DNA of 15,666 nucleotides from positions 1 to 15,666 of the forward strand of contig CALJVC010000130.1 in the NCBI GenBank assembly GCA_937974845.1, given 5' to 3'. Positions 1-6,602 of this stretch are shown here, piece by piece (position 1 is the first letter of the stretch; each line of letters begins with the position of its first letter). This DNA is from an uncultured Pseudogracilibacillus sp. Lineage in GTDB: Bacteria > Bacillota > Bacilli > Bacillales > Amphibacillaceae. Under the pieces are notes generated by a model. The model saw nothing but the letters and a program-made list of their open reading frames with translations. It was not told where the DNA came from and made no database searches. Both the position numbers and the translations under genes were made by a program.

Positions 1-50
1 GCCGATGGTAGTCGAGGCTTAGCCTCCGCAAGAGTAGGTCGTTGCCAGAT
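1..50 (+). rRNA. rrf: 5S rRNA, 3' part (5' end outside window)
   Basis: The first 50 bases match the 3' part of Firmicutes 5S rRNA. The conserved stretch GCCGATGGTAGT (1-12) is followed by a helix IV hairpin (GAGGC at 14-18 with GCCTC at 22-26, loop TTA). Then come the conserved AAGAGTAGG (30-38) and the closing strand GTTGCCAG (41-48), which would pair with the missing 5' end. The rest of the rRNA operon must lie to the left of the window. The 3' end is approximate, by a base or two. No tRNA genes follow; the next element is a terminator hairpin. Confidence 0.9.
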
Positions 51-58
51 TAATTAAA

Positions 59-97
59 GAAAGGGAAGATTTAGTGCAGACTAAATCTTCCCTTTTT
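59..97. terminator. Terminator of rRNA operon, probably two-way
   Basis: A perfect 16-bp inverted repeat (arms 60-75 and 80-95, loop GCAG, with a G-T pair extending it at 59/96) is followed by T93-T97. It lies 9 bases after the 5S rRNA and would end the rRNA operon. On the other strand the same hairpin is followed by TCTTTAATT, so it probably also ends the minus-strand gene whose stop codon is at 102-104. Confidence 0.92.
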
Positions 98-101
98 CAT
101 A

Positions 102-332
102 TTAGCTCATTCCGTGTGGTCCTAAAGTTTGACTCTCTTCTTTGCCATTAGAAACATTAGAGTGGGAAGAAGTGTTTCCTTGTTGATCTGTTAGTGTAGA
201 TAACATAGGAGCTACTTCTTGGGCAGTTTTTGCTAAAGAATTATCGTTTTTCGACATCGAATAGAATGTGACTGCGCCTACACCGATCGATGCGAGCAGG
301 GGTAACAGCATTTCAGATTTTTTCATTTGCAT
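102..332 (-). CDS. Small single-pass membrane or exported peptide, 76 aa, unknown function
   Basis: I do not recognise the family. Lys-4 and Lys-5 precede a hydrophobic stretch (about residues 8-25, LLPLLASIGVGAVTFYSM), so the protein is probably a membrane anchor or an uncleaved signal. The rest is hydrophilic, rich in Ser, Asn, Thr and Gln, and ends in GPHGMS. No cysteine is present. The minus-strand sequence AAAGGAC (341-347) sits about 8 bases ahead of the ATG at 332 and is a good ribosome-binding site; a second in-frame ATG two codons later is possible. The gene is monocistronic, divergent from ytgP, and converges on the rRNA terminator. Its position and length suggest a small envelope peptide. 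Function is unknown, and the call rests on the ribosome-binding site, the membrane segment and the shared terminator. Confidence 0.75.
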   Translation of the reverse strand: MQMKKSEMLLPLLASIGVGAVTFYSMSKNDNSLAKTAQEVAPMLSTLTDQQGNTSSHSNVSNGKEESQTLGPHGMS

Positions 333-429
333 ATGTTTCAGTCCTTTCTTTTGCTTTGCTGTCAGTCTTAGTTTGTGAAAGATTGTTATAGCTATACGAT
401 GAAGGATTTACCGATTACGTATAATTTTG

Positions 430-457
430 TTGCTTAAATTAATAAAGTAATTATAGT
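430..457 (+). promoter_or_regulatory. Candidate sigma-A promoter upstream of ytgP
   Basis: TTGCTT (430-435) and TATAGT (452-457) are 16 bases apart and fit a vegetative promoter. They would give a leader of about 90 bases before the ytgP start at 555. A second candidate -10 lies closer to the gene (511-519). Confidence 0.35.
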
Positions 458-510
458 GTACGTAGTCATCAGACAACTTATGACATTTTCGTTTCTTCCT
501 AAACAAAGTA

Positions 511-519
511 TGATAAAAT
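511..519 (+). promoter_or_regulatory. Alternative extended -10 element for ytgP
   Basis: TGATAAAAT (TGnTAAAAT) is an extended -10 type sequence about 35 bases before the ytgP ATG. No good -35 lies 16-18 bases upstream; TTTCTT at 492-497 is the best available. Confidence 0.3.
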
Positions 520-554
520 ATGTGATAGAAGTTAAAATAAATGTAGGTGGCCGA

Positions 555-2189
555 ATGTCAAATCGAATTATTAAAGGAACACTTATCTTAACAATTGCTG
601 GCTATATCTCGAGATTTTTAGGAATGATTTACGTTATTCCTTTTAATGCTTTAGTTGGTGCTCAAGGTGTAGCCTTATATTCTTATGCTTACATACCATA
701 TACGGTATTGATTAGCTTATCTACTGTCGGTATTCCTCCTGCCATTTCAAAAATGGTGGCTAAATATAACGCTTTAGAGGACTATAAAACCGGTTTACGG
801 GTGTTTCGTATTAGCTTCTTTTTAATGATTGTTACCGGTTTTATGGCTTTTTTAGCCTTATATTTTTCTGCGCAACCGATTGCAGAAATGATTATTTCTA
901 GTAAGGAAGCACAAGGAAACACGGTAGAAGATGTTACAAAAGTTATTCAAATGGTAAGTTTTGCATTAATTATCATCCCTGCAATGTCTGCGGTAAGAGG
1001 TTTTTTCCAAGGGAATCAAACGATGGTTCCTACCGCTGTTTCTCAAGTGGTTGAACAAATTGTTCGCATCACTTTTGTGCTCACAGCCGGTTTTATTATT
1101 GTTGTTCTGTATGATGGTAGCTATGCGACTGCTGTAAGTTTTGCTACTTTTGCAGCTTTTATCGGAGCGTTAGGGTCAGTACTTGTTTTATTGAAGTTTT
1201 GGCAGACAAAGAAGCAAGGCTTTTATGATGCTATAGAAGCCCAGCAAACCTATTATCATCAATCCCTTAAAGGTTTACTTTATGAGTTATTTTCCTATGC
1301 AATCCCGTTTATATTAGTAGGAATTGCGACCCCGTTATATCAGTTGGTGGATTTGTTTACTTTTAACCGTGCTATGGAAGCAATTGGTCTTGGATCTATA
1401 GCGGAACTTTCCTTTGCCGCAATACATTTTAACGGAAATAAGCTAATAGTGATTCCAGTCATGGTTGCTACAGGTATGTCCTTAACTTTAGTACCGGCAC
1501 TTACAGAGTCTTATACGAATCAACGTTATGATAAATTGGCGAGGGAAATTAACTTATCCATTCAAATTGTATTATTCCTAGTAATTCCAGCTGTTTTTGG
1601 TCTTATAGCACTTTCTAGCGAAGCTTACGGTTCTTTATTTTCTATGGAGGATCTCTCTGTTACGAGTGCTTTGTTAGCATGGAATGCACCCCTTGCCCTT
1701 TTCTTGGCATTATTTACAGTTTCTTCAGCTATATTACAAGGTATTAATGAGCAACGTTTTGCTGTGTTTAGTTTATTTGTTGGCTTTATTGTCAAATTAA
1801 CGTTAAATTCCTTTTTAATACATACCTTTGGAGCAAAGGGTTCGATTTTTGCTACAGGTCTTGCGGTAGGTGCAGCTACTTTTGTAAACCTTTGGAGAAT
1901 TAAACATTGTTTACAATTGTCTTTTATCCAAACCTACAAGCGGGGTCTATTTATGTTTATTTTTAGTGGAATAATGTATTTAGGGGTAGTAGCGGGTAAG
2001 GGAATCTGTAGCTTCTTTTTACCCTTTGATACGAGTCGGATTGCAGCAACGGTCATGTTACTTATAGGTGTTATGCTCGGTATCGTTATCTATTTTTTCT
2101 TAACTTATAAGTCGACCTTGCTAGATGCCGTTTTAGGAACTTCAGCTATGATGGAGAAAATCAGGAGGAAATTTGGTGCGAATAGATAA
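555..2189 (+). CDS. ytgP: YtgP/MurJ-like lipid flippase (MOP superfamily)
   Basis: This polytopic membrane protein of the polysaccharide-transporter branch (YtgP/SpoVB) of the MOP flippase superfamily has about 14 hydrophobic segments along its length. In B. subtilis and streptococci YtgP acts as a MurJ-type flippase, moving lipid II across the membrane for peptidoglycan synthesis. The N-terminus (MSNRIIKGTLILTIAGY) is typical of the family. I chose the ATG at 555 because AGGTGG (545-550) sits just upstream and the resulting 544 residues match the usual family length; the frame stays open back to 456, but that extension looks non-coding. The 3' end overlaps the next gene by 14 bases, so the two are probably co-transcribed. 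A SpoVB-like sporulation role is less likely given the gene order. I see no truncation. Confidence 0.92.
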   Translation: MSNRIIKGTLILTIAGYISRFLGMIYVIPFNALVGAQGVALYSYAYIPYTVLISLSTVGIPPAISKMVAKYNALEDYKTGLRVFRISFFLMIVTGFMAFLALYFSAQPIAEMIISSKEAQGNTVEDVTKVIQMVSFALIIIPAMSAVRGFFQGNQTMVPTAVSQVVEQIVRITFVLTAGFIIVVLYDGSYATAVSFATFAAFIGALGSVLVLLKFWQTKKQGFYDAIEAQQTYYHQSLKGLLYELFSYAIPFILVGIATPLYQLVDLFTFNRAMEAIGLGSIAELSFAAIHFNGNKLIVIPVMVATGMSLTLVPALTESYTNQRYDKLAREINLSIQIVLFLVIPAVFGLIALSSEAYGSLFSMEDLSVTSALLAWNAPLALFLALFTVSSAILQGINEQRFAVFSLFVGFIVKLTLNSFLIHTFGAKGSIFATGLAVGAATFVNLWRIKHCLQLSFIQTYKRGLFMFIFSGIMYLGVVAGKGICSFFLPFDTSRIAATVMLLIGVMLGIVIYFFLTYKSTLLDAVLGTSAMMEKIRRKFGANR

Positions 2190-2901
2190 GCTACTTAGTC
2201 ATTCAGGTTATGGTACTCGAAAACAAGTACGACAAATGATTAAAAAAGGTTTCGTTCAGGTAGATGGTCGGACGGTACGACAAGCTGGATATAAAATTAA
2301 TCCCGATATAGCCGATATTACAGTTAAGGGCGAAAGGGTACGATATGAAAGATTCGTTTATTTAATGTTAAATAAACCTAAGGGCTATGTCTCAGCGACA
2401 TATGATGCTGTACATTCTACAGTTCTTGACCTCGTTCCTTTATCCTATCGTCATTACAAACTAGCTCCTGTAGGACGGCTCGATATCGATACAGAAGGTT
2501 TTATTTTACTTACAAACGACGGTCAATTAAACCATTTGATTACTTCTCCTAAACAGAACATTACCAAAACCTATGAAGCTTGGGTTTTGGGGTCTGTTGA
2601 GGAAAACCATATTGCTCGTTTTGCACAAGGGGTTAAGTTAGAGGACGGTTATTTGACGAAACCAGCAAAATTAGAGGTTTTAGAAAAAGAGGAGCATCGT
2701 ACCTATATACGTTTATCCATAACGGAAGGTAAGTTTCATCAAGTGAAGCGTATGTTTCGTGCCATTGAGCGCCCGGTAGTTTATTTAAAGCGGACAAAAA
2801 TAGGTGAACTGTCTTTAGATAATCAATTGGAACTAGGAGCAATCCGTCCTTTAAACGAAGAAGAAATGGACTGGATCGAACGGATTAAAGAAGGTGAATA
2901 A
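2176..2901 (+). CDS. 16S rRNA pseudouridine synthase, RsuA family
   Basis: The protein has an S4 RNA-binding domain (about residues 1-60, MRIDKLLSHSGYGTRKQV) followed by an RsuA/RluB-type catalytic domain. The catalytic motif GRLDIDTEG is near residue 100, with the nucleophilic Asp at about 103, and the later KFHQVKRMF motif is also typical. RsuA members convert uridine 516 of 16S rRNA to pseudouridine; the matching B. subtilis protein is, as I recall, YtzG. GTG at 2176 is the likely start because AGGAGG (2163-2168) lies 7 bases upstream. TTG at 2173 is also in frame but too close. Length is 241 residues, normal for the family. The start overlaps ytgP, which suggests translational coupling. 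The exact target uridine is inferred from the family. Confidence 0.92.
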   Translation: MRIDKLLSHSGYGTRKQVRQMIKKGFVQVDGRTVRQAGYKINPDIADITVKGERVRYERFVYLMLNKPKGYVSATYDAVHSTVLDLVPLSYRHYKLAPVGRLDIDTEGFILLTNDGQLNHLITSPKQNITKTYEAWVLGSVEENHIARFAQGVKLEDGYLTKPAKLEVLEKEEHRTYIRLSITEGKFHQVKRMFRAIERPVVYLKRTKIGELSLDNQLELGAIRPLNEEEMDWIERIKEGE

Positions 2902-2905
2902 AACA

Positions 2906-3835
2906 ATGGCTCAATTAATCAAGTTGCGCGATTATGTATCACGTTATGAGCAAAATCCCTTTCATTATCCTACGCAATTTATCCGATTAAAACAGGAAAA
3001 TTGGCGTAAACTAGTTGAAGCTTGGGAATTAGAAAATGAAGCTGAAGCAAAAGCAGTGGATGAAGAGAGTGGCGAAGGAGAAGATTCTTTTTTTAATTTT
3101 CGCTGGAATCCCTTCCGAAAAAGGAAGAAAGAAGTAGAGGAAGAGCCGATTTTTTTCAAACGGCAACTTCCTCAAACGAAGGATCAATTAAAAAAGTATT
3201 TTTTAAATCAACTTTACCCATTTCAGTTAAAATGGGCGACCTCGACCTTAACACAAGTTTCCTATACTGAAGAGGACCCATATTTCGACCAACGATTAAA
3301 ATACTTTTTACAACATTTTCCTGACATTTATTTAATTATGTATTATCCCATTTTTAATATTAAGAAAGCTCCCGTAGATTTAGAAATAATCATGATTAGT
3401 CCAGTTGAGATAGAAGTGATTACTGTTGTGGATTCTCGACCGGAAGAGACGGTCGTCGTCGATGATGACCGAGTGTGGCGGATCGAATCCGAATTAAATG
3501 AAAGGACAATTATTAGTCCTATTATTGGTTTAAAACGTACGGAGCGAATTATTCGCAGTATTTTACAAAGCTATGATTTAACCTATGATATTAGAAAAAC
3601 AGTTCTATCACGGGATTCGAACTTTTTATATATGACAGAGCCTTACAATGTATCTTTAGTAGGTAAACAAAGGTATAAGCAGTGGTATGAGGAAAAACGT
3701 GAGTTGTCCGCTTCGCTGAAGGGAGCCCAATTAAAGGTAGCTGAAGCTTTGTTAGCCCATTGCTTATCGACATCTGTCCGACGCCCGGAATGGGAACGGG
3801 AAGAGGATGACTCAATTTTTATATTAGGAGATTAA
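2906..3835 (+). CDS. ytlQ: NERD-like (nuclease-related) domain protein, probably YtlQ
   Basis: The product is a soluble protein of 309 residues. After an N-terminal helix-rich part comes a charged insert (about residues 40-80): an acidic run (EAEAKAVDEESGEGED), then a basic run (RKRKKEVEEE). The middle part (about 130-180) looks like a diverged NERD domain. A FDQRLKYFL segment is followed by the strand APVDLEIIMISP and then EIEVITVVD, resembling the D...ExK core of PD-(D/E)XK nucleases, although the Lys is replaced by Thr. NERD domains are thought to act on nucleic acids, but with this change activity is uncertain. The ATG at 2906 is preferred (AAGGTG at 2891-2896, spacing 9); GTG at 2894 is also in frame. 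It lies 4 bases after the RsuA gene and 2 bases before ytlR, as in an operon. The symbol rests on my memory of ytlQ-ytlR synteny. Confidence 0.7.
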   Translation: MAQLIKLRDYVSRYEQNPFHYPTQFIRLKQENWRKLVEAWELENEAEAKAVDEESGEGEDSFFNFRWNPFRKRKKEVEEEPIFFKRQLPQTKDQLKKYFLNQLYPFQLKWATSTLTQVSYTEEDPYFDQRLKYFLQHFPDIYLIMYYPIFNIKKAPVDLEIIMISPVEIEVITVVDSRPEETVVVDDDRVWRIESELNERTIISPIIGLKRTERIIRSILQSYDLTYDIRKTVLSRDSNFLYMTEPYNVSLVGKQRYKQWYEEKRELSASLKGAQLKVAEALLAHCLSTSVRRPEWEREEDDSIFILGD

Positions 3836-3837
3836 GT

Positions 3838-4749
3838 ATGTATGTAGTAATCGTAAACCCTATTGCTGGTAATGGCAAATCGAAAAAAATCTTTGACAAA
3901 ATAAAATATTCTAGATATTTAGCTCGAAATACTCGTTTTTTCATTTCTGAATATGAAGGCCATATTGAAGAAATTGTCCGCCATATGGAAGAAACATTAG
4001 ATATAAGTCTACTGTTTATAGTGGGTGGGGACGGTACAGTCAATGAAGTAGTCGATGCCCTTAAAGATAAATCGGTGCCGATTGCTTATATTCCTGGTGG
4101 TTCGGGTAATGATTTTGCGAGGGGTTTCCCTAGTTTAAAGGATCCGGATGAGATCATCCGTAAAGCTATTGAGGATAAAAAGCAGGCTGAGTATTGGCTA
4201 GCAACGTATAGTTTAGGGAAAGAACGTCTTCATACCTTCATTAATTGTTTAGGTTTCGGCTTCGATGCAGAAGTAACAAGGGCAGCACGGGAATTATCTT
4301 TTCGAGATCTTTTAAGTAAGTATAAACTCGATTCTTTGATTTATTTATTTGCTCTACTGCGCGAATTATTTGCGTTTAAACCGTTAAAGATGACGGTCGA
4401 GTTTGATGGAGTTCGTCGAACCTTTCATAATGTCTTATTTTTAACCGTCAATAACCAACCTTACATGGGGGGTGGGATGAAGATAAATCCTTCAGCTCAA
4501 AATAATGCGAAGGATTTATCGATTATCGTCGTTGATTCTGTACCTAAATGGAAGGTGTTTTTAGTCTTTGGTACGGTTTTTTTAGGAATGCATACTTTCT
4601 TTAAAGATGTGCAAATATTTAAGGCAAAGGAAATCACTGTTCAAGCAGATCAACCTTTGCCCTATCAAGTAGATGGAGAATATGGAAAAACGACGTACGC
4701 GTCTATTCAAAAAGTAAAAAAACCAATTTATTTAAAAGGAACGAAATAA
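3838..4749 (+). CDS. ytlR: Diacylglycerol kinase-type lipid kinase (YegS/DgkB family)
   Basis: The N-terminal domain has the DAG kinase/sphingosine kinase fold. NPIAGNGKS (7-15) and the nucleotide-binding motif GGDGTVNE (63-70) are followed by GGSGNDFARG (87-96), all intact. The C-terminal beta domain ends with a QVDGEYG motif typical of YegS/BmrU-type kinases. Such enzymes phosphorylate diacylglycerol or a related lipid with ATP at the inner face of the membrane, returning it to phospholipid synthesis; the precise lipid cannot be told here. Start: ATG 3838 with AGGAG at 3826-3830, spacing 7. Its 303 residues are the normal length. It is the last gene of the ytgP run and its stop lies 2 bases from the stop of the opposing ytzH, with no terminator hairpin between them. 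Confidence 0.93.
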   Translation: MYVVIVNPIAGNGKSKKIFDKIKYSRYLARNTRFFISEYEGHIEEIVRHMEETLDISLLFIVGGDGTVNEVVDALKDKSVPIAYIPGGSGNDFARGFPSLKDPDEIIRKAIEDKKQAEYWLATYSLGKERLHTFINCLGFGFDAEVTRAARELSFRDLLSKYKLDSLIYLFALLRELFAFKPLKMTVEFDGVRRTFHNVLFLTVNNQPYMGGGMKINPSAQNNAKDLSIIVVDSVPKWKVFLVFGTVFLGMHTFFKDVQIFKAKEITVQADQPLPYQVDGEYGKTTYASIQKVKKPIYLKGTK

Positions 4750-4751
4750 GT

Positions 4752-5045
4752 TTAACTGCTAACATGAAGTTTCATCTCATCGATTGTGGTAATCCACCGT
4801 TTAATTTTATGTTCATTTTCCAAAATGTGTGAAGCGAAGGATTGAGCGCTTTCACCTTTGATGCTGTAATAATAGATTTCTGGTAAAATTGTAAGTAATT
4901 GTTCTTCGATTTGTCGATTTGTAATAATCGATTGGACTAATCGTTTAATTTGTCTGTATTCATCGATCGAAACCGTTTGATAAGTAAGGTGGTCGTTTAG
5001 TAAATCTTGTAGCAATGTTAATTGATTTTGAATGGATAAATACAT
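4752..5045 (-). CDS. ytzH: YtzH-like small protein
   Basis: This 97-residue, helix-rich, soluble protein matches the pattern of the Bacillus YtzH family: an N-terminal QLTLLQDLLNDH helix, then EYRQIKRLVQSII, LPEIYYYSIKG and a final helix. The family function is unknown. The minus-strand start has GAGGTGAT about 7 bases ahead of the ATG at 5045. In B. subtilis, as I recall, ytzH is also next to ytnP, which agrees with the divergent ytnP here. The gene runs tail to tail with ytlR, with 2 bases between the stops. Confidence 0.8.
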   Translation of the reverse strand: MYLSIQNQLTLLQDLLNDHLTYQTVSIDEYRQIKRLVQSIITNRQIEEQLLTILPEIYYYSIKGESAQSFASHILENEHKIKRWITTIDEMKLHVSS

Positions 5046-5137
5046 TCAATATCACCTCGATACTATGCTTTCCACCGGTAAGGGATAATATACCTTATTT
5101 GCAACAAAAGGAGAAAAGTCTAGGAGGTTTCAAATCG

Positions 5138-5182
5138 ATGCAAGTTTTTATAGTAGAAGAACATGTTTTATTTAAAGGATAA
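5138..5182 (+). CDS. Possible 14-codon ORF (leader peptide?) ahead of ytnP
   Basis: TAGGAGG (5121-5127), one of the strongest ribosome-binding sites in the window, sits 10 bases ahead of an ATG. That ATG opens a 14-codon frame (MQVFIVEEHVLFKG) ending in TAA at 5180-5182. The stop lies 14 bases before the ytnP start, and the ytnP ribosome-binding site (GGGGAG, 5184-5189) begins right after it. This spacing would suit translational coupling or a leader peptide. No family is recognised, and a random short ORF beside a chance AGGAGG cannot be excluded from one sequence. Confidence 0.4.
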   Translation: MQVFIVEEHVLFKG

Positions 5183-5196
5183 CGGGGAGTGATAGG

Positions 5197-6054
5197 ATGG
5201 AACAATTACAAGTAGGTCGAGCGAAAATTACGTGGCTTTCGGGGGGCGTTACTTTTTTAGATGGGGGAGCGATGTTTGGTGTCGTTCCTAAACCTTTATG
5301 GTCGAGACGCTACCCACCGAATGAGTTAAACCAAGTAGAGTTGCGGACAGATCCCCTCTTATTACAAATTGACGGTAAAAACTATCTTATCGATACCGGC
5401 GTAGGCAATAATAAATTTACTAAGAAACAGATTAGAAACTTTGGTATTAAGGAAGAATCGAACCTCTCTGCTTCTTTAAGGGAGGTAGGCTTAACAGAAA
5501 AAGATATCGACGCCATACTCATGACGCATCTTCACTATGATCATGCGAATGGCTTGACGAAGAAGTTGGATGACGGGACTTATGCTCCGACTTTTCCAGG
5601 GGTACCTATTTATACTTCGGCTGTCGAATGGGAGGAGATGAGGAATCCCAATATTCGTTCTCGGAATACTTATTGGAAAATGAATTGGGAAGCGATTACT
5701 GATCAAGTTCATACCTTTGATGATGAGATTCAAATAAATGACTTTATCAAAATGGTGCATACTGGCGGGCATAGCGACGGCCACAGTATTATTATCTTTG
5801 AGGATGGGGACGATTGTTTTATCCATATGGCTGATATCATGGCAACCCATGCACATCAGAATGTTCTTTGGGTCATGGCTTATGATGATTATCCGATGAC
5901 TTCGATTAAAGCGAAGCAACGGTGGATGGCTTATGGTTATGAACGTGAGGCCTGGTATACTTTTTATCACGATGCCTATTATCGAGCCTTAAAGTTCAAT
6001 AAAGATGGGGAGATTGTCGGCCGAGTCGAACGTCAAAGGTATGCATATGAATAA
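5197..6054 (+). CDS. ytnP: Metallo-beta-lactamase-fold lactonase YtnP
   Basis: The protein has the metallo-beta-lactamase fold and keeps the two-zinc site: HLHYDH (His111, His113, Asp115, His116), His192 in TGGHSDGH, Asp213 in HMAD and His258 in FYHD. It resembles B. subtilis YtnP, a quorum-quenching lactonase reported to act against Streptomyces signalling and related to N-acyl homoserine lactonases. It has no signal peptide, so it is cytoplasmic. The start is ATG 5197 with GGGGAG (5184-5189) 7 bases upstream. Its 285 residues are close to the family length. A strong hairpin terminator follows, so it is the last gene of its transcript. Lactone hydrolysis is inferred from the family; the natural substrate cannot be read from the sequence. 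Confidence 0.92.
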   Translation: MEQLQVGRAKITWLSGGVTFLDGGAMFGVVPKPLWSRRYPPNELNQVELRTDPLLLQIDGKNYLIDTGVGNNKFTKKQIRNFGIKEESNLSASLREVGLTEKDIDAILMTHLHYDHANGLTKKLDDGTYAPTFPGVPIYTSAVEWEEMRNPNIRSRNTYWKMNWEAITDQVHTFDDEIQINDFIKMVHTGGHSDGHSIIIFEDGDDCFIHMADIMATHAHQNVLWVMAYDDYPMTSIKAKQRWMAYGYEREAWYTFYHDAYYRALKFNKDGEIVGRVERQRYAYE

Positions 6055-6059
6055 TAAAA

Positions 6060-6094
6060 TAACTCGTCGGAGGAAGCTCTGACGAGTTAATTTT
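6060..6094. terminator. Two-way terminator between ytnP and ytzB
   Basis: A 13-bp stem (arms 6060-6072 and 6077-6089, one G-T pair) with loop GAAG is followed by TTTT (6091-6094). On the other strand the stem is followed by TTTTATTATT, so it can also end the minus-strand ytzB. It begins 5 bases after the ytnP stop. Confidence 0.9.
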
Positions 6095-6128
6095 GCTTAT
6101 GTTATAATAACCTTACCATTTATATTTT

Positions 6129-6464
6129 TTATGAAGCGGCTTCAGTTACATCGATAATGGTTCCAGTTTCAATATCGATATGGAAATCATATTGCTTGTT
6201 TACCCCGTTGACATTCCGGCTAATACCTCCACGGTAGGTGTTATAGGTTAAGCCGTTCTTTTCAAACGTTTCGGGTTTCATGTAGATCCAAGAACCGTTG
6301 ATTGGACCTGTTGCTTGCAAGGCTTCTTTAGCTTTTTCTAATGCTTTTTCTGGAGTTAATCGGTTAAGAGAACGGATTTGATCTTTAAGTAAAATACCTG
6401 CAACAATACCTAAGCCAATACCTAGTGTGAAAAATAAGCTGTTACGTCCTGAGTTGTTTTTCAT
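6129..6464 (-). CDS. ytzB: PepSY-domain membrane-anchored protein YtzB
   Basis: A short cytoplasmic N-terminus (MKNNSGRNS) is followed by one membrane segment (about residues 10-27, LFFTLGIGLGIVAGILL). A PepSY domain (about 38-111) then ends in YDFHIDIETGTIIDV, the typical PepSY signature of a strand with a conserved E-x-GxI/V ending. PepSY domains are often linked to inhibition or control of extracellular proteases; the specific role of YtzB is unknown. The minus-strand start has GGGGTG (6471-6476) 6 bases ahead of the ATG at 6464. It is 111 residues long. It is divergent from the aminopeptidase ytoP, and the shared upstream region carries a long inverted repeat (6493-6534). Expression together with a peptidase is suggestive but not proof of a shared role. 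Confidence 0.85.
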   Translation of the reverse strand: MKNNSGRNSLFFTLGIGLGIVAGILLKDQIRSLNRLTPEKALEKAKEALQATGPINGSWIYMKPETFEKNGLTYNTYRGGISRNVNGVNKQYDFHIDIETGTIIDVTEAAS

Positions 6465-6492
6465 TCATTTCACCCCACTTATTTTCATTCAA

Positions 6493-6534
6493 AAGTAGGC
6501 AAAATATTTAAACATAATAAATTTTGCCCTACTT
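6493..6534. repeat. Imperfect inverted repeat in the ytzB-ytoP divergent promoter region
   Basis: AAGTAGGCAAAAT (6493-6505) and ATTTTGCCCTACTT (6521-6534) are inverted copies with a single extra base in the right arm, separated by 15 A/T-rich bases. It is not followed by a T run on the plus strand and only by TTTT on the minus strand. It could be a regulator-binding site, or a hairpin in the 5' leader of ytzB ahead of its ribosome-binding site. Confidence 0.6.
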
Positions 6535-6571
6535 AATAGTATACATTATTCACTATGAAATTAAAGTACGA

Positions 6572-6580
6572 TGATAAAAT
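6572..6580 (+). promoter_or_regulatory. Candidate extended -10 element for ytoP
   Basis: TGATAAAAT fits an extended -10 (TGnTAAAAT) and would start transcription about 16 bases before the ytoP ATG, leaving room for its ribosome-binding site. No clear -35 is seen. Confidence 0.28.
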
Positions 6581-6602
6581 TTTGAAAAAGGATGGATAGA
6601 CA

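Noticed and set aside
387..396. Ten-base palindrome TATAGCTATA in the ytgP upstream region
   Set aside because: Short A/T-rich palindromes are frequent in A/T-rich intergenic DNA, and it lines up with no promoter element clearly enough to call an operator.
456..554. In-frame upstream extension of YtgP (33 residues from ATG 456)
   Set aside because: There is no ribosome-binding site at 456, the extension overlaps promoter candidates, and the ATG at 555 gives the usual 544-residue protein.
4764..4775. ATGAA-GT-TTCAT inverted repeat near the ytlR/ytzH junction as a terminator
   Set aside because: The two-base loop cannot form a stable hairpin, there is no T run, and it is inside ytzH coding sequence.
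5491..5970. 159-codon open frame on the minus strand inside ytnP
   Set aside because: It lies entirely within a gene with an intact catalytic site, has no ribosome-binding site or recognisable domain, and looks like a shadow.
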